12,262 nucleotides of DNA from positions 1 through 12,262 of the forward strand of contig JAENVZ010000116.1 in NCBI GenBank assembly GCA_016650315.1, written 5' to 3'. Below are positions 1 to 6,279 of this stretch, one piece after another (within the stretch, counting starts at the first letter, position 1; the number at the start of each line of letters is the position of its first letter). This stretch comes from Alphaproteobacteria bacterium. Its GTDB lineage: Bacteria > Pseudomonadota > Alphaproteobacteria > Sphingomonadales > Sphingomonadaceae. The notes under the pieces were generated by a model, which was given only the letters and a program-made list of their open reading frames with translations, did no database searches and had not been told where the DNA came from. A program made the translations under genes and the position numbers.

Positions 1-1
1 G

Positions 2-148
2 GTAAAGGCGGGTGACACGCTGCTGATCGTGGAGGCCATGAAGGTCATGAATCCCATCACAGCGCCCGTTGCCGGAACGGTCAAGGCGCTGCTCGTCGAA
101 AATGGTCAGCCGGTCGAATTCGATCAGCCGTTGGTTGTCGTAGAGTAA
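2..148 (+). CDS. accB: Biotin carboxyl carrier protein of acetyl-CoA carboxylase, C-terminal end (partial, 5' cut by window)
   Basis: Only the last 48 residues and the stop are visible; the 5' end lies before the window. The fragment is the second half of a biotinyl (lipoyl-like) domain. It contains the biotin attachment motif EAMKVMN, with the lysine that carries biotin encoded at 41-43, followed by [18 protein letters not shown], the typical hairpin after the biotin site. The family carries carboxybiotin between biotin carboxylase and carboxyltransferase in the first step of fatty acid synthesis, in the cytoplasm. accC follows after 7 bases, which fits the usual accB-accC operon and separates this from the biotin domains of fused pyruvate or propionyl-CoA carboxylases. 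The residue after the biotinyl lysine is Val rather than the commoner Met. Confidence 0.93.
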   Translation, partial: VKAGDTLLIVEAMKVMNPITAPVAGTVKALLVENGQPVEFDQPLVVVE

Positions 149-155
149 GCGCGCC

Positions 156-1508
156 ATGAGTTTTGAAAAAATCCTCATCGCCAATCGAGGCGAAATCGCA
201 TTGCGCATTCATCGCGCGGCGCATGAAATGGGGATCAAGACGGTCGCGGTCCATTCGACAGCAGACACCGATGCCATGCACGTTCGTCTGGCCGACGAAG
301 CGATCTGCATCGGGCCGCCTAGCGCTGCGGACAGCTATCTCAACATTCCCAATATTATTTCAGCGGCGGAAATTTCCGGCGCGGACGCGATTCATCCGGG
401 TTATGGCTTCCTGTCGGAAAATGCGCAGTTCGCCGAAATCGTCGAAGCGCACGACATCGCTTTCATCGGACCCAAGCCCGAACATATCCGCACCATGGGC
501 GACAAGGTGGAGGCAAAGCGTACTGCGGGCGCGCTCGGTCTGCCGCTGGTGCCGGGTTCCGACGGCGCGGTTTCCGAACTTGGCGAGGCGAAACGGATCG
601 CCAAGGACATCGGCTATCCCGTGCTGATCAAGGCGGCGTCGGGCGGGGGCGGGCGCGGCATGAAGGTGGTGCCTGACGAAGCCCAGCTTGAAACGCTGAT
701 GCAACAGGCCGGGTCGGAGGCGAAAGCTGCCTTTGGCGATGCGACCGTCTATATGGAAAAATATCTGGGCAATCCCCGGCATATCGAATTTCAGGTGTTC
801 GGTGACGGCAAAGGCAATGCCATCCATCTGGGTGAGCGCGATTGTTCGTTGCAGCGGCGGCACCAGAAAGTGCTGGAGGAAGCGCCATCTCCGGTCATTT
901 CGTCCGAACAGCGGTCCCGCATGGGCGAAATCGTGCGCAAGGCGATGGCTGACATGGGCTATCGCGGCGCGGGTACGATCGAGTTCCTGTACGAAGACGG
1001 CGAATTCTATTTCATTGAAATGAACACCCGGCTGCAGGTGGAACATCCCGTTACGGAAATGATCACCGGCGTCGATCTTGTCCGCGAACAGATCCGCATT
1101 GCCGAAGGCAAGCCGCTATCGGTTGCGCAGGAGGACCTGGTCTTTTCGGGGCACGCCATCGAATGCCGGATCAATGCCGAGGACCCCAAGACATTCGCGC
1201 CGTCGCCGGGCACCGTCACCAGCTATCATGTCCCCGGCGGCATGCATGTCCGCGTCGATAGCGGCTTGTATCAAGGCTATAAGGTGCCGCCTTATTATGA
1301 CAGCATGATCGGCAAGCTGATCGTCTATGGGCGTACCCGTGAAGGCTGTTTGATGCGCCTGCGCCGTGCGCTGGAGGAATATGTGATCGAGGGGATGAAG
1401 ACGACCATCCCGCTGCACCAGGCGTTGCTCCGCGATCCCGAATTCCAGAATGGCGATTATACGATCAAATGGCTGGAGGAATGGCTGGCCCGCGATAGCG
1501 GAACCTAG
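156..1508 (+). CDS. accC: Acetyl-CoA carboxylase, biotin carboxylase subunit
   Basis: This 450-residue protein has the normal length for stand-alone AccC. It carries out ATP- and bicarbonate-dependent carboxylation of the biotin on AccB, the first half-reaction of malonyl-CoA synthesis. Domains in order are the N-terminal biotin carboxylase fold ([11 protein letters not shown] at 8-18), an ATP-grasp domain with the glycine-rich loop GGGGRG at 163-168, and a C-terminal domain. Residues matching the E. coli active site are at equivalent numbers: K159, H209, E276, E288, R292, V295, E296 and R338, with the signature [14 protein letters not shown] at 288-301. The start ATG lies 7 bases after the accB stop, so the two are surely co-transcribed. 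No strong Shine-Dalgarno sequence is seen. The protein ends shortly after the biotin carboxylase C-terminal domain with no fused biotin domain. The accB neighbour makes acetyl-CoA carboxylase far more likely than propionyl- or methylcrotonyl-CoA carboxylase. Confidence 0.97.
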   Translation: MSFEKILIANRGEIALRIHRAAHEMGIKTVAVHSTADTDAMHVRLADEAICIGPPSAADSYLNIPNIISAAEISGADAIHPGYGFLSENAQFAEIVEAHDIAFIGPKPEHIRTMGDKVEAKRTAGALGLPLVPGSDGAVSELGEAKRIAKDIGYPVLIKAASGGGGRGMKVVPDEAQLETLMQQAGSEAKAAFGDATVYMEKYLGNPRHIEFQVFGDGKGNAIHLGERDCSLQRRHQKVLEEAPSPVISSEQRSRMGEIVRKAMADMGYRGAGTIEFLYEDGEFYFIEMNTRLQVEHPVTEMITGVDLVREQIRIAEGKPLSVAQEDLVFSGHAIECRINAEDPKTFAPSPGTVTSYHVPGGMHVRVDSGLYQGYKVPPYYDSMIGKLIVYGRTREGCLMRLRRALEEYVIEGMKTTIPLHQALLRDPEFQNGDYTIKWLEEWLARDSGT

Positions 1509-1515
1509 GTCCTGA

Positions 1516-1530
1516 CCCTGATCTTCAGGG
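1516..1530 (+). terminator. Short hairpin after accC, possible weak terminator
   Basis: CCCTGA (1516-1521) and TCAGGG (1525-1530) form a perfect 6-bp stem with a 3-base loop, 8 bases after the accC stop. No T-run follows, so it is not a classic rho-independent terminator. It may stabilise the accBC 3' end or be incidental. Confidence 0.25.
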
Positions 1531-1531
1531 G

Positions 1532-1558
1532 TTGTCGAATTCTCTATATTTCGATAAT
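1532..1558 (+). promoter_or_regulatory. Candidate arsR-aqpS-arsC promoter
   Basis: TTGTCG (1532-1537) is a fair -35 element and GATAAT (1553-1558) a good -10 element, separated by 15 bases, shorter than the usual 17. TATATT at 1545-1550 is an alternative -10 without a good partner. With GATAAT as -10, transcription would begin about 1565-1568, at or next to the arsR ATG at 1568. No Shine-Dalgarno sequence precedes that ATG, so a leaderless or near-leaderless message is plausible. Both elements overlap the arms of the inverted repeat described separately. Confidence 0.4.
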
Positions 1559-1565
1559 TCGACAA
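1532..1565 (+). promoter_or_regulatory. Inverted repeat upstream of arsR, probable ArsR operator
   Basis: TTGTCGAATT (1532-1541) and AATTCGACAA (1556-1565) are perfect reverse complements of 10 bp around a 14-base AT-rich spacer. The right arm ends 2 bases before the arsR start codon. ArsR/SmtB repressors are homodimers that bind imperfect dyads in their own promoters, so position and symmetry fit an autoregulatory operator. The arms cover the candidate -35 and part of the -10, so binding would block RNA polymerase. The symmetry is seen directly; binding is inferred. Confidence 0.65.
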
Positions 1566-1567
1566 CT

Positions 1568-1909
1568 ATGGAAGAATCAGTTGCAGCCGATATGCTTAGT
1601 GCTCTGGCGCACCCGGTCAGGCTGGGCTTGTTCCGGGCGCTGGTGGCGGTGGGGCCTGATGGGGAAAGCGCAGGCGCACTGGCTGGAAAGCTTGAAACAC
1701 CGCCGTCAACTTTGTCACATCATCTTTCCGTATTGGAACGGATGGGCCTCATCAGCCACAAGAGGCAACAGCGTAACCTTATCTATTCGGCCGAGCACGC
1801 CGCCATCAAGGAATTGATGAATTTTCTGGTAATCGACTGCTGCGGCGGGCGGCCGGAGCTGTGCGGCCATGCAGCGTCATTACCCGTGCAGGAAGAACAG
1901 ACAGCATGA
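1568..1909 (+). CDS. arsR: ArsR-family arsenite-responsive transcriptional repressor
   Basis: This 113-residue winged-helix regulator has the ArsR/SmtB fold: LSALAHPVRLGLFRAL at 10-25, the recognition helix region TPPSTLSHHLSVLERMGL at 44-61, and the wing near 65-75. The E. coli ELCVCDL metal site in the DNA-binding helix is absent. Instead there is a C-terminal cluster, C91 C92 and C99 (CCGGRPELC), resembling the C-terminal three-cysteine arsenite site of the Acidithiobacillus-type ArsR. It therefore probably senses As(III) or Sb(III) through these thiols. The ATG at 1568 is chosen because the only upstream option, TTG at 1532, lies inside the inverted repeat and would add 12 residues with no family similarity. 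The stop overlaps the next start as ATGA (1906-1909), so it is translationally coupled to aqpS. Regulation is predicted to be autorepression, relieved by arsenite. Confidence 0.9.
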   Translation: MEESVAADMLSALAHPVRLGLFRALVAVGPDGESAGALAGKLETPPSTLSHHLSVLERMGLISHKRQQRNLIYSAEHAAIKELMNFLVIDCCGGRPELCGHAASLPVQEEQTA

Positions 1910-2601
1910 AACGCGCACTGACGGCTGAAGCCCTTGGCACGGCGTTGCTGGTCGCCACGGTCGTGGGATCGGGCATCATGGCCGAGCGGTTGGCCGGCGG
2001 AAACGACGCCATTGCGCTGCTGGGCAATACGGCAGCGACCGGTGCGGTGCTGTACGTCCTCATCACGATATTGGGACCGGTATCCGGCGCGCATTTCAAT
2101 CCTGCCGTTACACTGTTGCTGAACCGGAGTAAGACTCGCTGGATAACGATTGCGGTCCAACTGGTCGCCGCTGTGGCAGGCACGGTTCTGGCACATGCCA
2201 TGTTCGGGCATCCGCTGATCGAACAGGGCGTCAAAGCGCGCACCGGGGCGGGCCAGTGGATTGGCGAATATGTCGCAACCTTTGGCTTGTTGCTTACCAT
2301 CAGGCTGGGAACGCATGTTCGAGCAAGCGCCGTGCCGGGGCTGGTTGCTGCGTGGATTGTGGCAGGATACTGGTTTACGTCATCGACCAGCTTTGCCAAT
2401 CCGGCCGTCACACTGGCCCGCGCCTTTTCCGACAGCTTCGCAGGCATCCGCCTGATCGACGCGCCAGCCTTTGTCATTGCCCAAGTTGCGGGCGGGGCAG
2501 CGGGCTATTGGCTTGGCGGCTGGTTGCTGGCATCAACCCCCGCACTCGATCATCAGGGAGCCTATGCGCCCTTGACCGAAATGAAGGACCCTGCATCATG
2601 A
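1906..2601 (+). CDS. aqpS: AqpS-type aquaglyceroporin, arsenite channel
   Basis: This 231-residue major intrinsic protein has six hydrophobic helices and the two half-helix motifs of aquaporins: HFNPAVT with NPA at 65-67 and FANPAVT with NPA at 165-167. It lies between arsR and arsC with overlaps of 4 bases on both sides, the arrangement known for Sinorhizobium meliloti aqpS, whose product lets arsenite made by ArsC leave the cell down its gradient. The residue after the second NPA, normally the selectivity-filter arginine, is Val168. The filter position in helix 2, judged by spacing to the first NPA, is Thr45 rather than an aromatic residue, which implies a wide, unusual pore. The start at 1906 is set by the ATGA overlap; the open frame extends upstream to 1861 but only inside arsR. 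The product is an inner-membrane protein. A general glycerol facilitator is an alternative, but the filter and the operon argue against it. Confidence 0.88.
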   Translation: MKRALTAEALGTALLVATVVGSGIMAERLAGGNDAIALLGNTAATGAVLYVLITILGPVSGAHFNPAVTLLLNRSKTRWITIAVQLVAAVAGTVLAHAMFGHPLIEQGVKARTGAGQWIGEYVATFGLLLTIRLGTHVRASAVPGLVAAWIVAGYWFTSSTSFANPAVTLARAFSDSFAGIRLIDAPAFVIAQVAGGAAGYWLGGWLLASTPALDHQGAYAPLTEMKDPAS

Positions 2602-2942
2602 AAGCAACCATCTGGCATAACCCCGCCTGCGGCACGTCGCGCAAGACGCTGGCGATTCTGCAGGATACACCGGGCATTGACCTGACGGTCATTGAATATC
2701 TGAAAAACCTTTATCGCCGGGACAAGCTGGCCCAGCTCATTCGTGACGCCGGACTGACCCCGGCAGAAGCGCTGCGGCTGCGTGGCACGGATGTGGAGGA
2801 AAAAGGCCTGCCACAAGCCAGCGATGATGAAATTCTGGACGCGATGGTTGCCAATCCAGCCTATGTGAACCGGCCCTTTGTTGAAACGGACAAGGGCGTG
2901 CGCTTTTGCCGCCCGCAGGAAAAGGTGTTGGAGATTTTATAG
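2598..2942 (+). CDS. arsC: Arsenate reductase, glutaredoxin-coupled type
   Basis: This 114-residue protein of the ArsC/Spx thioredoxin-fold family reduces arsenate to arsenite with glutathione and glutaredoxin in the cytoplasm. The catalytic signature HNPACGTSR is at 7-15, with nucleophile Cys11 matching Cys12 of plasmid R773 ArsC. The three arginines that form the arsenate site in R773 ArsC have counterparts at R60, R92 (NRPFV) and R105 (CRPQEKVLEIL). The protein ends right after this last motif and lacks the roughly 25-residue C-terminal tail of R773 ArsC, so it is a short form but has all known active-site residues. The start ATG at 2598 overlaps the aqpS stop (ATGA). It is the last gene of the operon; no ArsB, Acr3 or ArsH follows. 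Spx-like regulators and YfgD-like proteins are alternatives, but the intact motif and the operon favour arsenate reductase. Confidence 0.93.
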   Translation: MKATIWHNPACGTSRKTLAILQDTPGIDLTVIEYLKNLYRRDKLAQLIRDAGLTPAEALRLRGTDVEEKGLPQASDDEILDAMVANPAYVNRPFVETDKGVRFCRPQEKVLEIL

Positions 2943-3000
2943 AATTTCCAGTTGAATGCCTGCAATCCAATCGAAACCGGCCCTCATTTCCCATAAGCCC

Positions 3001-3029
3001 TTGCCTGAAACGGCGGCGCTGGCCTAGCG
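3001..3029 (+). promoter_or_regulatory. Candidate promoter of the ParA-like gene
   Basis: TTGCCT (3001-3006) lies 17 bases from CTAGCG (3024-3029). The -35 is reasonable and the -10 is weak. It is the best match in the 110-base gap between arsC and the ParA-like gene and would give a leader of about 15-20 bases that includes the ribosome site AGGAGA at 3042-3047. Confidence 0.25.
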
Positions 3030-3052
3030 TACGAACCGGGCAGGAGACAAGC

Positions 3053-3787
3053 ATGGCGACGGTAGCGATATACAGCCTGAAGGGCGGGGTCGGGAAGACG
3101 ACATTCTCGATCAATCTGGCCTGGGCGGCGGCCACCATATCGAAACGGCGCACCTTGCTTTGGGATCTCGATCCGCAGGCGGCATCGACTTACATAATGG
3201 CGGATGGACCGATGCCGCAGGGCGAAGCGCAGGCTATTTTTGCGCGTAATGTCGATGCCATGTCGCTGGTACGGCCATCCAACGTTGCGGGCGTAGACCT
3301 GCTGGCAGCCGATACCTCGCTTCGCGGCCTCGATCATTTCTTTTTCGAACTGGGCAAGAAAAAACGGCTCGCCAAGCTGCTGGGCGGTCTGTCAAAACAT
3401 TATGACCGCATCATCCTCGACTGCCCTCCCGGTTTGACGCAGACCAGCGAACAGGTGTTGCACGCGGCTGATCTTGTTATCGTGCCCGTCATTCCCGCGC
3501 CGCTGTCACAGCGGGCACTGGTCGAGGTTGTCCACTTCCTTGACCGACAAAAGGGTAAGCATGCGCCGATCCTGCCGGTGTATTCCATGGTCGACCGACG
3601 CCGATCATTGCATCGCGCGGCGTTGGATGAAAAGGCCGACTGGCCGGTCATCCCGATGGCGAGCGCAATCGAACAAATGTCGGTCCGTAAGGCGCCCATT
3701 GGCACATTCGAGCCGCATTGTCCGGCGGCAAAGGCCTTCACGAAATTGTGGACGGGTATTGAACGGAAGCTGCGAACGCAGGCGTGA
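3053..3787 (+). CDS. Orphan ParA/MinD-family ATPase
   Basis: This 244-residue P-loop ATPase of the ParA/Soj/MinD superfamily has the deviant Walker A KGGVGKTT at 10-17, including the signature lysine K10 and catalytic K15, the Walker A' WDLDPQ at 37-42 and the Walker B region IILDCPP at 120-126. Such proteins dimerise on ATP, bind DNA or membrane and position a cargo. Plasmid-type ParA has an N-terminal DNA-binding domain, which is missing here, so this is a small chromosomal type. The ATG at 3053 has a clear ribosome site AGGAGA six bases upstream. The frame stays open back to 2906, but that part overlaps arsC and has no ParA similarity. No ParB, MinE or centromere-like repeats are nearby, so the partner and cargo are unknown. 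Its stop lies 4 bases from the stop of the convergent GGDEF-EAL gene. The family is certain; the cellular role is not. Confidence 0.9.
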   Translation: MATVAIYSLKGGVGKTTFSINLAWAAATISKRRTLLWDLDPQAASTYIMADGPMPQGEAQAIFARNVDAMSLVRPSNVAGVDLLAADTSLRGLDHFFFELGKKKRLAKLLGGLSKHYDRIILDCPPGLTQTSEQVLHAADLVIVPVIPAPLSQRALVEVVHFLDRQKGKHAPILPVYSMVDRRRSLHRAALDEKADWPVIPMASAIEQMSVRKAPIGTFEPHCPAAKAFTKLWTGIERKLRTQA

Positions 3788-3791
3788 CGCG

Positions 3792-6152
3792 TCAGGCGAC
3801 GGCGCTTTGTTGACCATTACCGAACAGAGCCATCGCTTCATTGGCGGGCATGGGGCGACCGAAATAATAGCCCTGAATCTTGCGGCAGCCGAGGCGATTG
3901 ATCATTTCGACCTCTTCCTCATTTTCCACTCCTTCAGCGGTGGTGGACATGCCCAGGCTATCGGCCATAGCGACGACGGCACGGATGATGGCGATGCTTT
4001 CCGGCACGTTTTTCGCTGCGCTCTGAACGAAGCTGCGGTCGATCTTGATCGTGCTGAACCGCGATTTGCGCAGATAGCCCAATGAAGAATAGCCGGTGCC
4101 AAAATCGTCCAGCGACAGTTTGACGCCCAGCGCCAATATACGGTCGAGCAGTTGTTCGGCACCCGTGCCTTCCCGCATGAACACGCTTTCGGTGACTTCC
4201 AGTTCCAACCTGTGCGCGGGCAATTCGGCATGGGCGAGCGCAGAGGCCACAATGGTCACGAAATTCGGATCGCCCAATTGTTCGGCCGACACGTTCACCG
4301 CCACCCGGATATGTTCCGGCCAATTTTTTGCTTCTTTGCAGGCTGTGCGCAGAACCCACTCGCCGATCGGGCCGATCAGGCGCGCATCCTCTGCCACCGG
4401 TATGAACTTGACCGGGGAAATGCTGCCCATTTCGGGGTGATTCCATCGCACCAGCGCTTCAAAGCCCAGGATCGTGCCGTTCTTGGCATCGACAACTGGT
4501 TGGTAGACAACATGGAGTTGCTCTTTTGCTAGCGCCTCGCGCAGTGCGATTTCCAGCACACGGCGTTCCTCGGCATGCAGGTGAAGCTTGGGTTCATAAC
4601 CGTGATGCAGGCCGCCGCCTTCTTCTTTGGAACGGTACAACGCCAGATCGGCGCTGCGGATCAGTGTTTCAGGGGTGCGGCCATCGCGCGGCGCGATCGC
4701 GGAGCCGACACTGGCGCCGACATACAGGGTATGTTGGTCAACCTCATAAGGATGAGACAGCGCATCAATGATTTCCAGCGAGAGTCGCTCGACATATTCG
4801 GTGTCATGGATCTCACGAATAACGACGGCGAACTCGTCGCCACCAATACGACCGCAAATCTCATTGGACGAACAGACATGACGCAGCCGCTCCGAAACGC
4901 GGGCCAGCAGGCGGTCGCCGATCGGATGGCCCAGCGTGTCATTGATTGCCTTGAACCGGTCAAGGTCGATCATCAGGAAGCCGCACCTTGAATTCCACTT
5001 TTCCATTTCTTGCAGGGCAAGTGACAGCGATTCGGTGAGATACAAGCGGTTGGGAAGGTTGGTCAGTGTGTCGTATCGGGCTAACTGCGCAATTTTTTCC
5101 GATGATTCGCGCTGTTTCGTCACGTCTGAACTAACGCCCCGGAATCCCAGGAATAATCCTTTTTCATCCAGTTTTGGCGACGCCGACAATTCCCACCAGA
5201 GTTTCTGGCCAGCGATTTCAACCTCCAGCAATATGTTGGAGAAGCTTTCTCGACGTTTGATCCGTTCGGCAAATTCGTGAAGCGTAGGCGAAAATTTGCC
5301 TGACTCCCAGGCGCTGCCGGCAAATATCTGTAATAGCGGTTTGCCTTCGACATCAGCGGCTTCCATGCCAAGCGCGCGGGCAAAGCGGGATGACGCATGC
5401 GTCACGCGCCGCGCCGCATCGGTCTGCCATAGCCAGTCAGCGCCGCTATCCTCGAATTCACGTAGCAACAGGCTGACGACCTCGCTCTTTTCGGCAAGCT
5501 GGGTCGTTGCGGTCAGTTCGATACCAAAGGATCGGGCATGTTTCAGGCTGGTCACGAGCAGCAGCAATGCATAGCAAACGACGACCGCAGCCACTTGCGG
5601 CGACCCCAGACCCATCATCATATAGGCGTTGGCACTGCCGACGGTTACAAGGAACAACAGTGTCGAGAGCGGCATACCAATATAGGTGAGCGCAGTGCCG
5701 ACCATCATGCAACTCATCAGCGTCCATAAGGCAATGATTTCCGCTGGGTCGGCGGTGCGTGCAAATACCACGGGCGGGACTGTCCAGATCAGTCCCTGCA
5801 AGAACAGGGCGCCGCCATCGCGTAGCACCGTGGTCGACGAAACCCCGGCATAATCCGACTGCGCTCTGGATCGTCCAGCGCGAAAATACAGAAATCCTTG
5901 GATCAGCGCCACCAGGCCCCACACAGTCAGAATCGGCAAATTGACCGAGGTGACGAACAGACCCATGGTGAATATAACCGCGAAACTGGTCAGTAGCGAA
6001 TAGACCAGGCTTACGCGATGGATCGAACGGAGTTGAGTTATTCGCAAACGCTCGACATCGACGCCCGACGGACTGGAAAAGCCCATCAAAACGCTCAAAG
6101 GCAGCTTTTGCGACGTCATCGCTACGTCAGTTGAGGCACTATCTTTGGACAC
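3792..6152 (-). CDS. Membrane-bound PAS-GGDEF-EAL cyclic di-GMP turnover protein
   Basis: The 786 residues contain six predicted membrane helices (about 47-67, 73-90, 112-131, 137-158, 161-180, 186-203), a PAS domain (about 231-345, with DWLWQTDAARRVTHAS at its start), a GGDEF domain (about 355-525) and an EAL domain (about 535-775). The diguanylate cyclase site is intact: GGDEF at 437-441 and the metal-binding IDLDRF at 395-400. The RxxD product-inhibition site expected just before GGDEF is replaced by SSNE. The phosphodiesterase also looks intact: EALVRW from 565, NVSAEQL, ELEVTES, DDFGTG at 682-687, KIDRSF, TAEGVE and QGYYFGRP. The protein could therefore both make and degrade cyclic di-GMP at the inner membrane, with the PAS or helices as sensor. 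The longest frame starts with GTG at 6152; ATG at 6119 and ATG at 6086 are alternatives, and none has a good ribosome site. It is convergent with the ParA-like gene. Confidence 0.95.
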   Translation of the reverse strand: MSKDSASTDVAMTSQKLPLSVLMGFSSPSGVDVERLRITQLRSIHRVSLVYSLLTSFAVIFTMGLFVTSVNLPILTVWGLVALIQGFLYFRAGRSRAQSDYAGVSSTTVLRDGGALFLQGLIWTVPPVVFARTADPAEIIALWTLMSCMMVGTALTYIGMPLSTLLFLVTVGSANAYMMMGLGSPQVAAVVVCYALLLLVTSLKHARSFGIELTATTQLAEKSEVVSLLLREFEDSGADWLWQTDAARRVTHASSRFARALGMEAADVEGKPLLQIFAGSAWESGKFSPTLHEFAERIKRRESFSNILLEVEIAGQKLWWELSASPKLDEKGLFLGFRGVSSDVTKQRESSEKIAQLARYDTLTNLPNRLYLTESLSLALQEMEKWNSRCGFLMIDLDRFKAINDTLGHPIGDRLLARVSERLRHVCSSNEICGRIGGDEFAVVIREIHDTEYVERLSLEIIDALSHPYEVDQHTLYVGASVGSAIAPRDGRTPETLIRSADLALYRSKEEGGGLHHGYEPKLHLHAEERRVLEIALREALAKEQLHVVYQPVVDAKNGTILGFEALVRWNHPEMGSISPVKFIPVAEDARLIGPIGEWVLRTACKEAKNWPEHIRVAVNVSAEQLGDPNFVTIVASALAHAELPAHRLELEVTESVFMREGTGAEQLLDRILALGVKLSLDDFGTGYSSLGYLRKSRFSTIKIDRSFVQSAAKNVPESIAIIRAVVAMADSLGMSTTAEGVENEEEVEMINRLGCRKIQGYYFGRPMPANEAMALFGNGQQSAVA

Positions 6153-6226
6153 ACGTCTTGTCTAGGCGATGGAAGTTAGGGAATGGTAACTAACAGGCAC
6201 AAAATCGATGCCATGCACAATGCTGC

Positions 6227-6246
6227 AAAATCAGCTTGTTCTGATC
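6227..6246 (-). terminator. Weak hairpin with short T-run downstream of the acyl-AMP ligase gene
   Basis: Read on the minus strand, ATCAG (6245-6241) and CTGAT (6234-6230) form a 5-bp stem with a 6-base loop, and TTTT (6230-6227) follows or overlaps the stem end. It lies about 35 bases after the ligase stop. The stem is short and AT-rich, so it would be at most a leaky terminator before the GGDEF-EAL gene. Confidence 0.22.
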
Positions 6247-6279
6247 GTTATGTAATGGATGCCGCGTTGATGCTTGTTA

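Noticed and set aside
360..1046. Long open frame on the minus strand opposite accC
   Set aside because: It lies wholly antisense to a highly conserved gene, has low-complexity composition with many Arg/His/Phe residues and no recognisable domain. It is the usual product of GC-rich codon bias.
1532..1567. TTG at 1532 as the arsR start, adding 12 residues
   Set aside because: The codons are the left arm and spacer of the inverted repeat and overlap the likely promoter; the ATG at 1568 fits the family length.
2906..3052. N-terminal extension of the ParA-like protein
   Set aside because: The extension overlaps arsC, has no similarity to ParA, and a clear AGGAGA ribosome site stands before ATG 3053.
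3785..3794. Perfect palindrome TGACGCGTCA
   Set aside because: It is formed by two facing stop codons plus CGCG, is too short for a hairpin with a loop, and has no T-run.
6153..6279. A small gene or RNA in the 127-base gap upstream of the GGDEF-EAL gene
   Set aside because: No open frame with a ribosome site and no strong structure beyond a weak 5-bp hairpin; no convincing promoter could be defined either.
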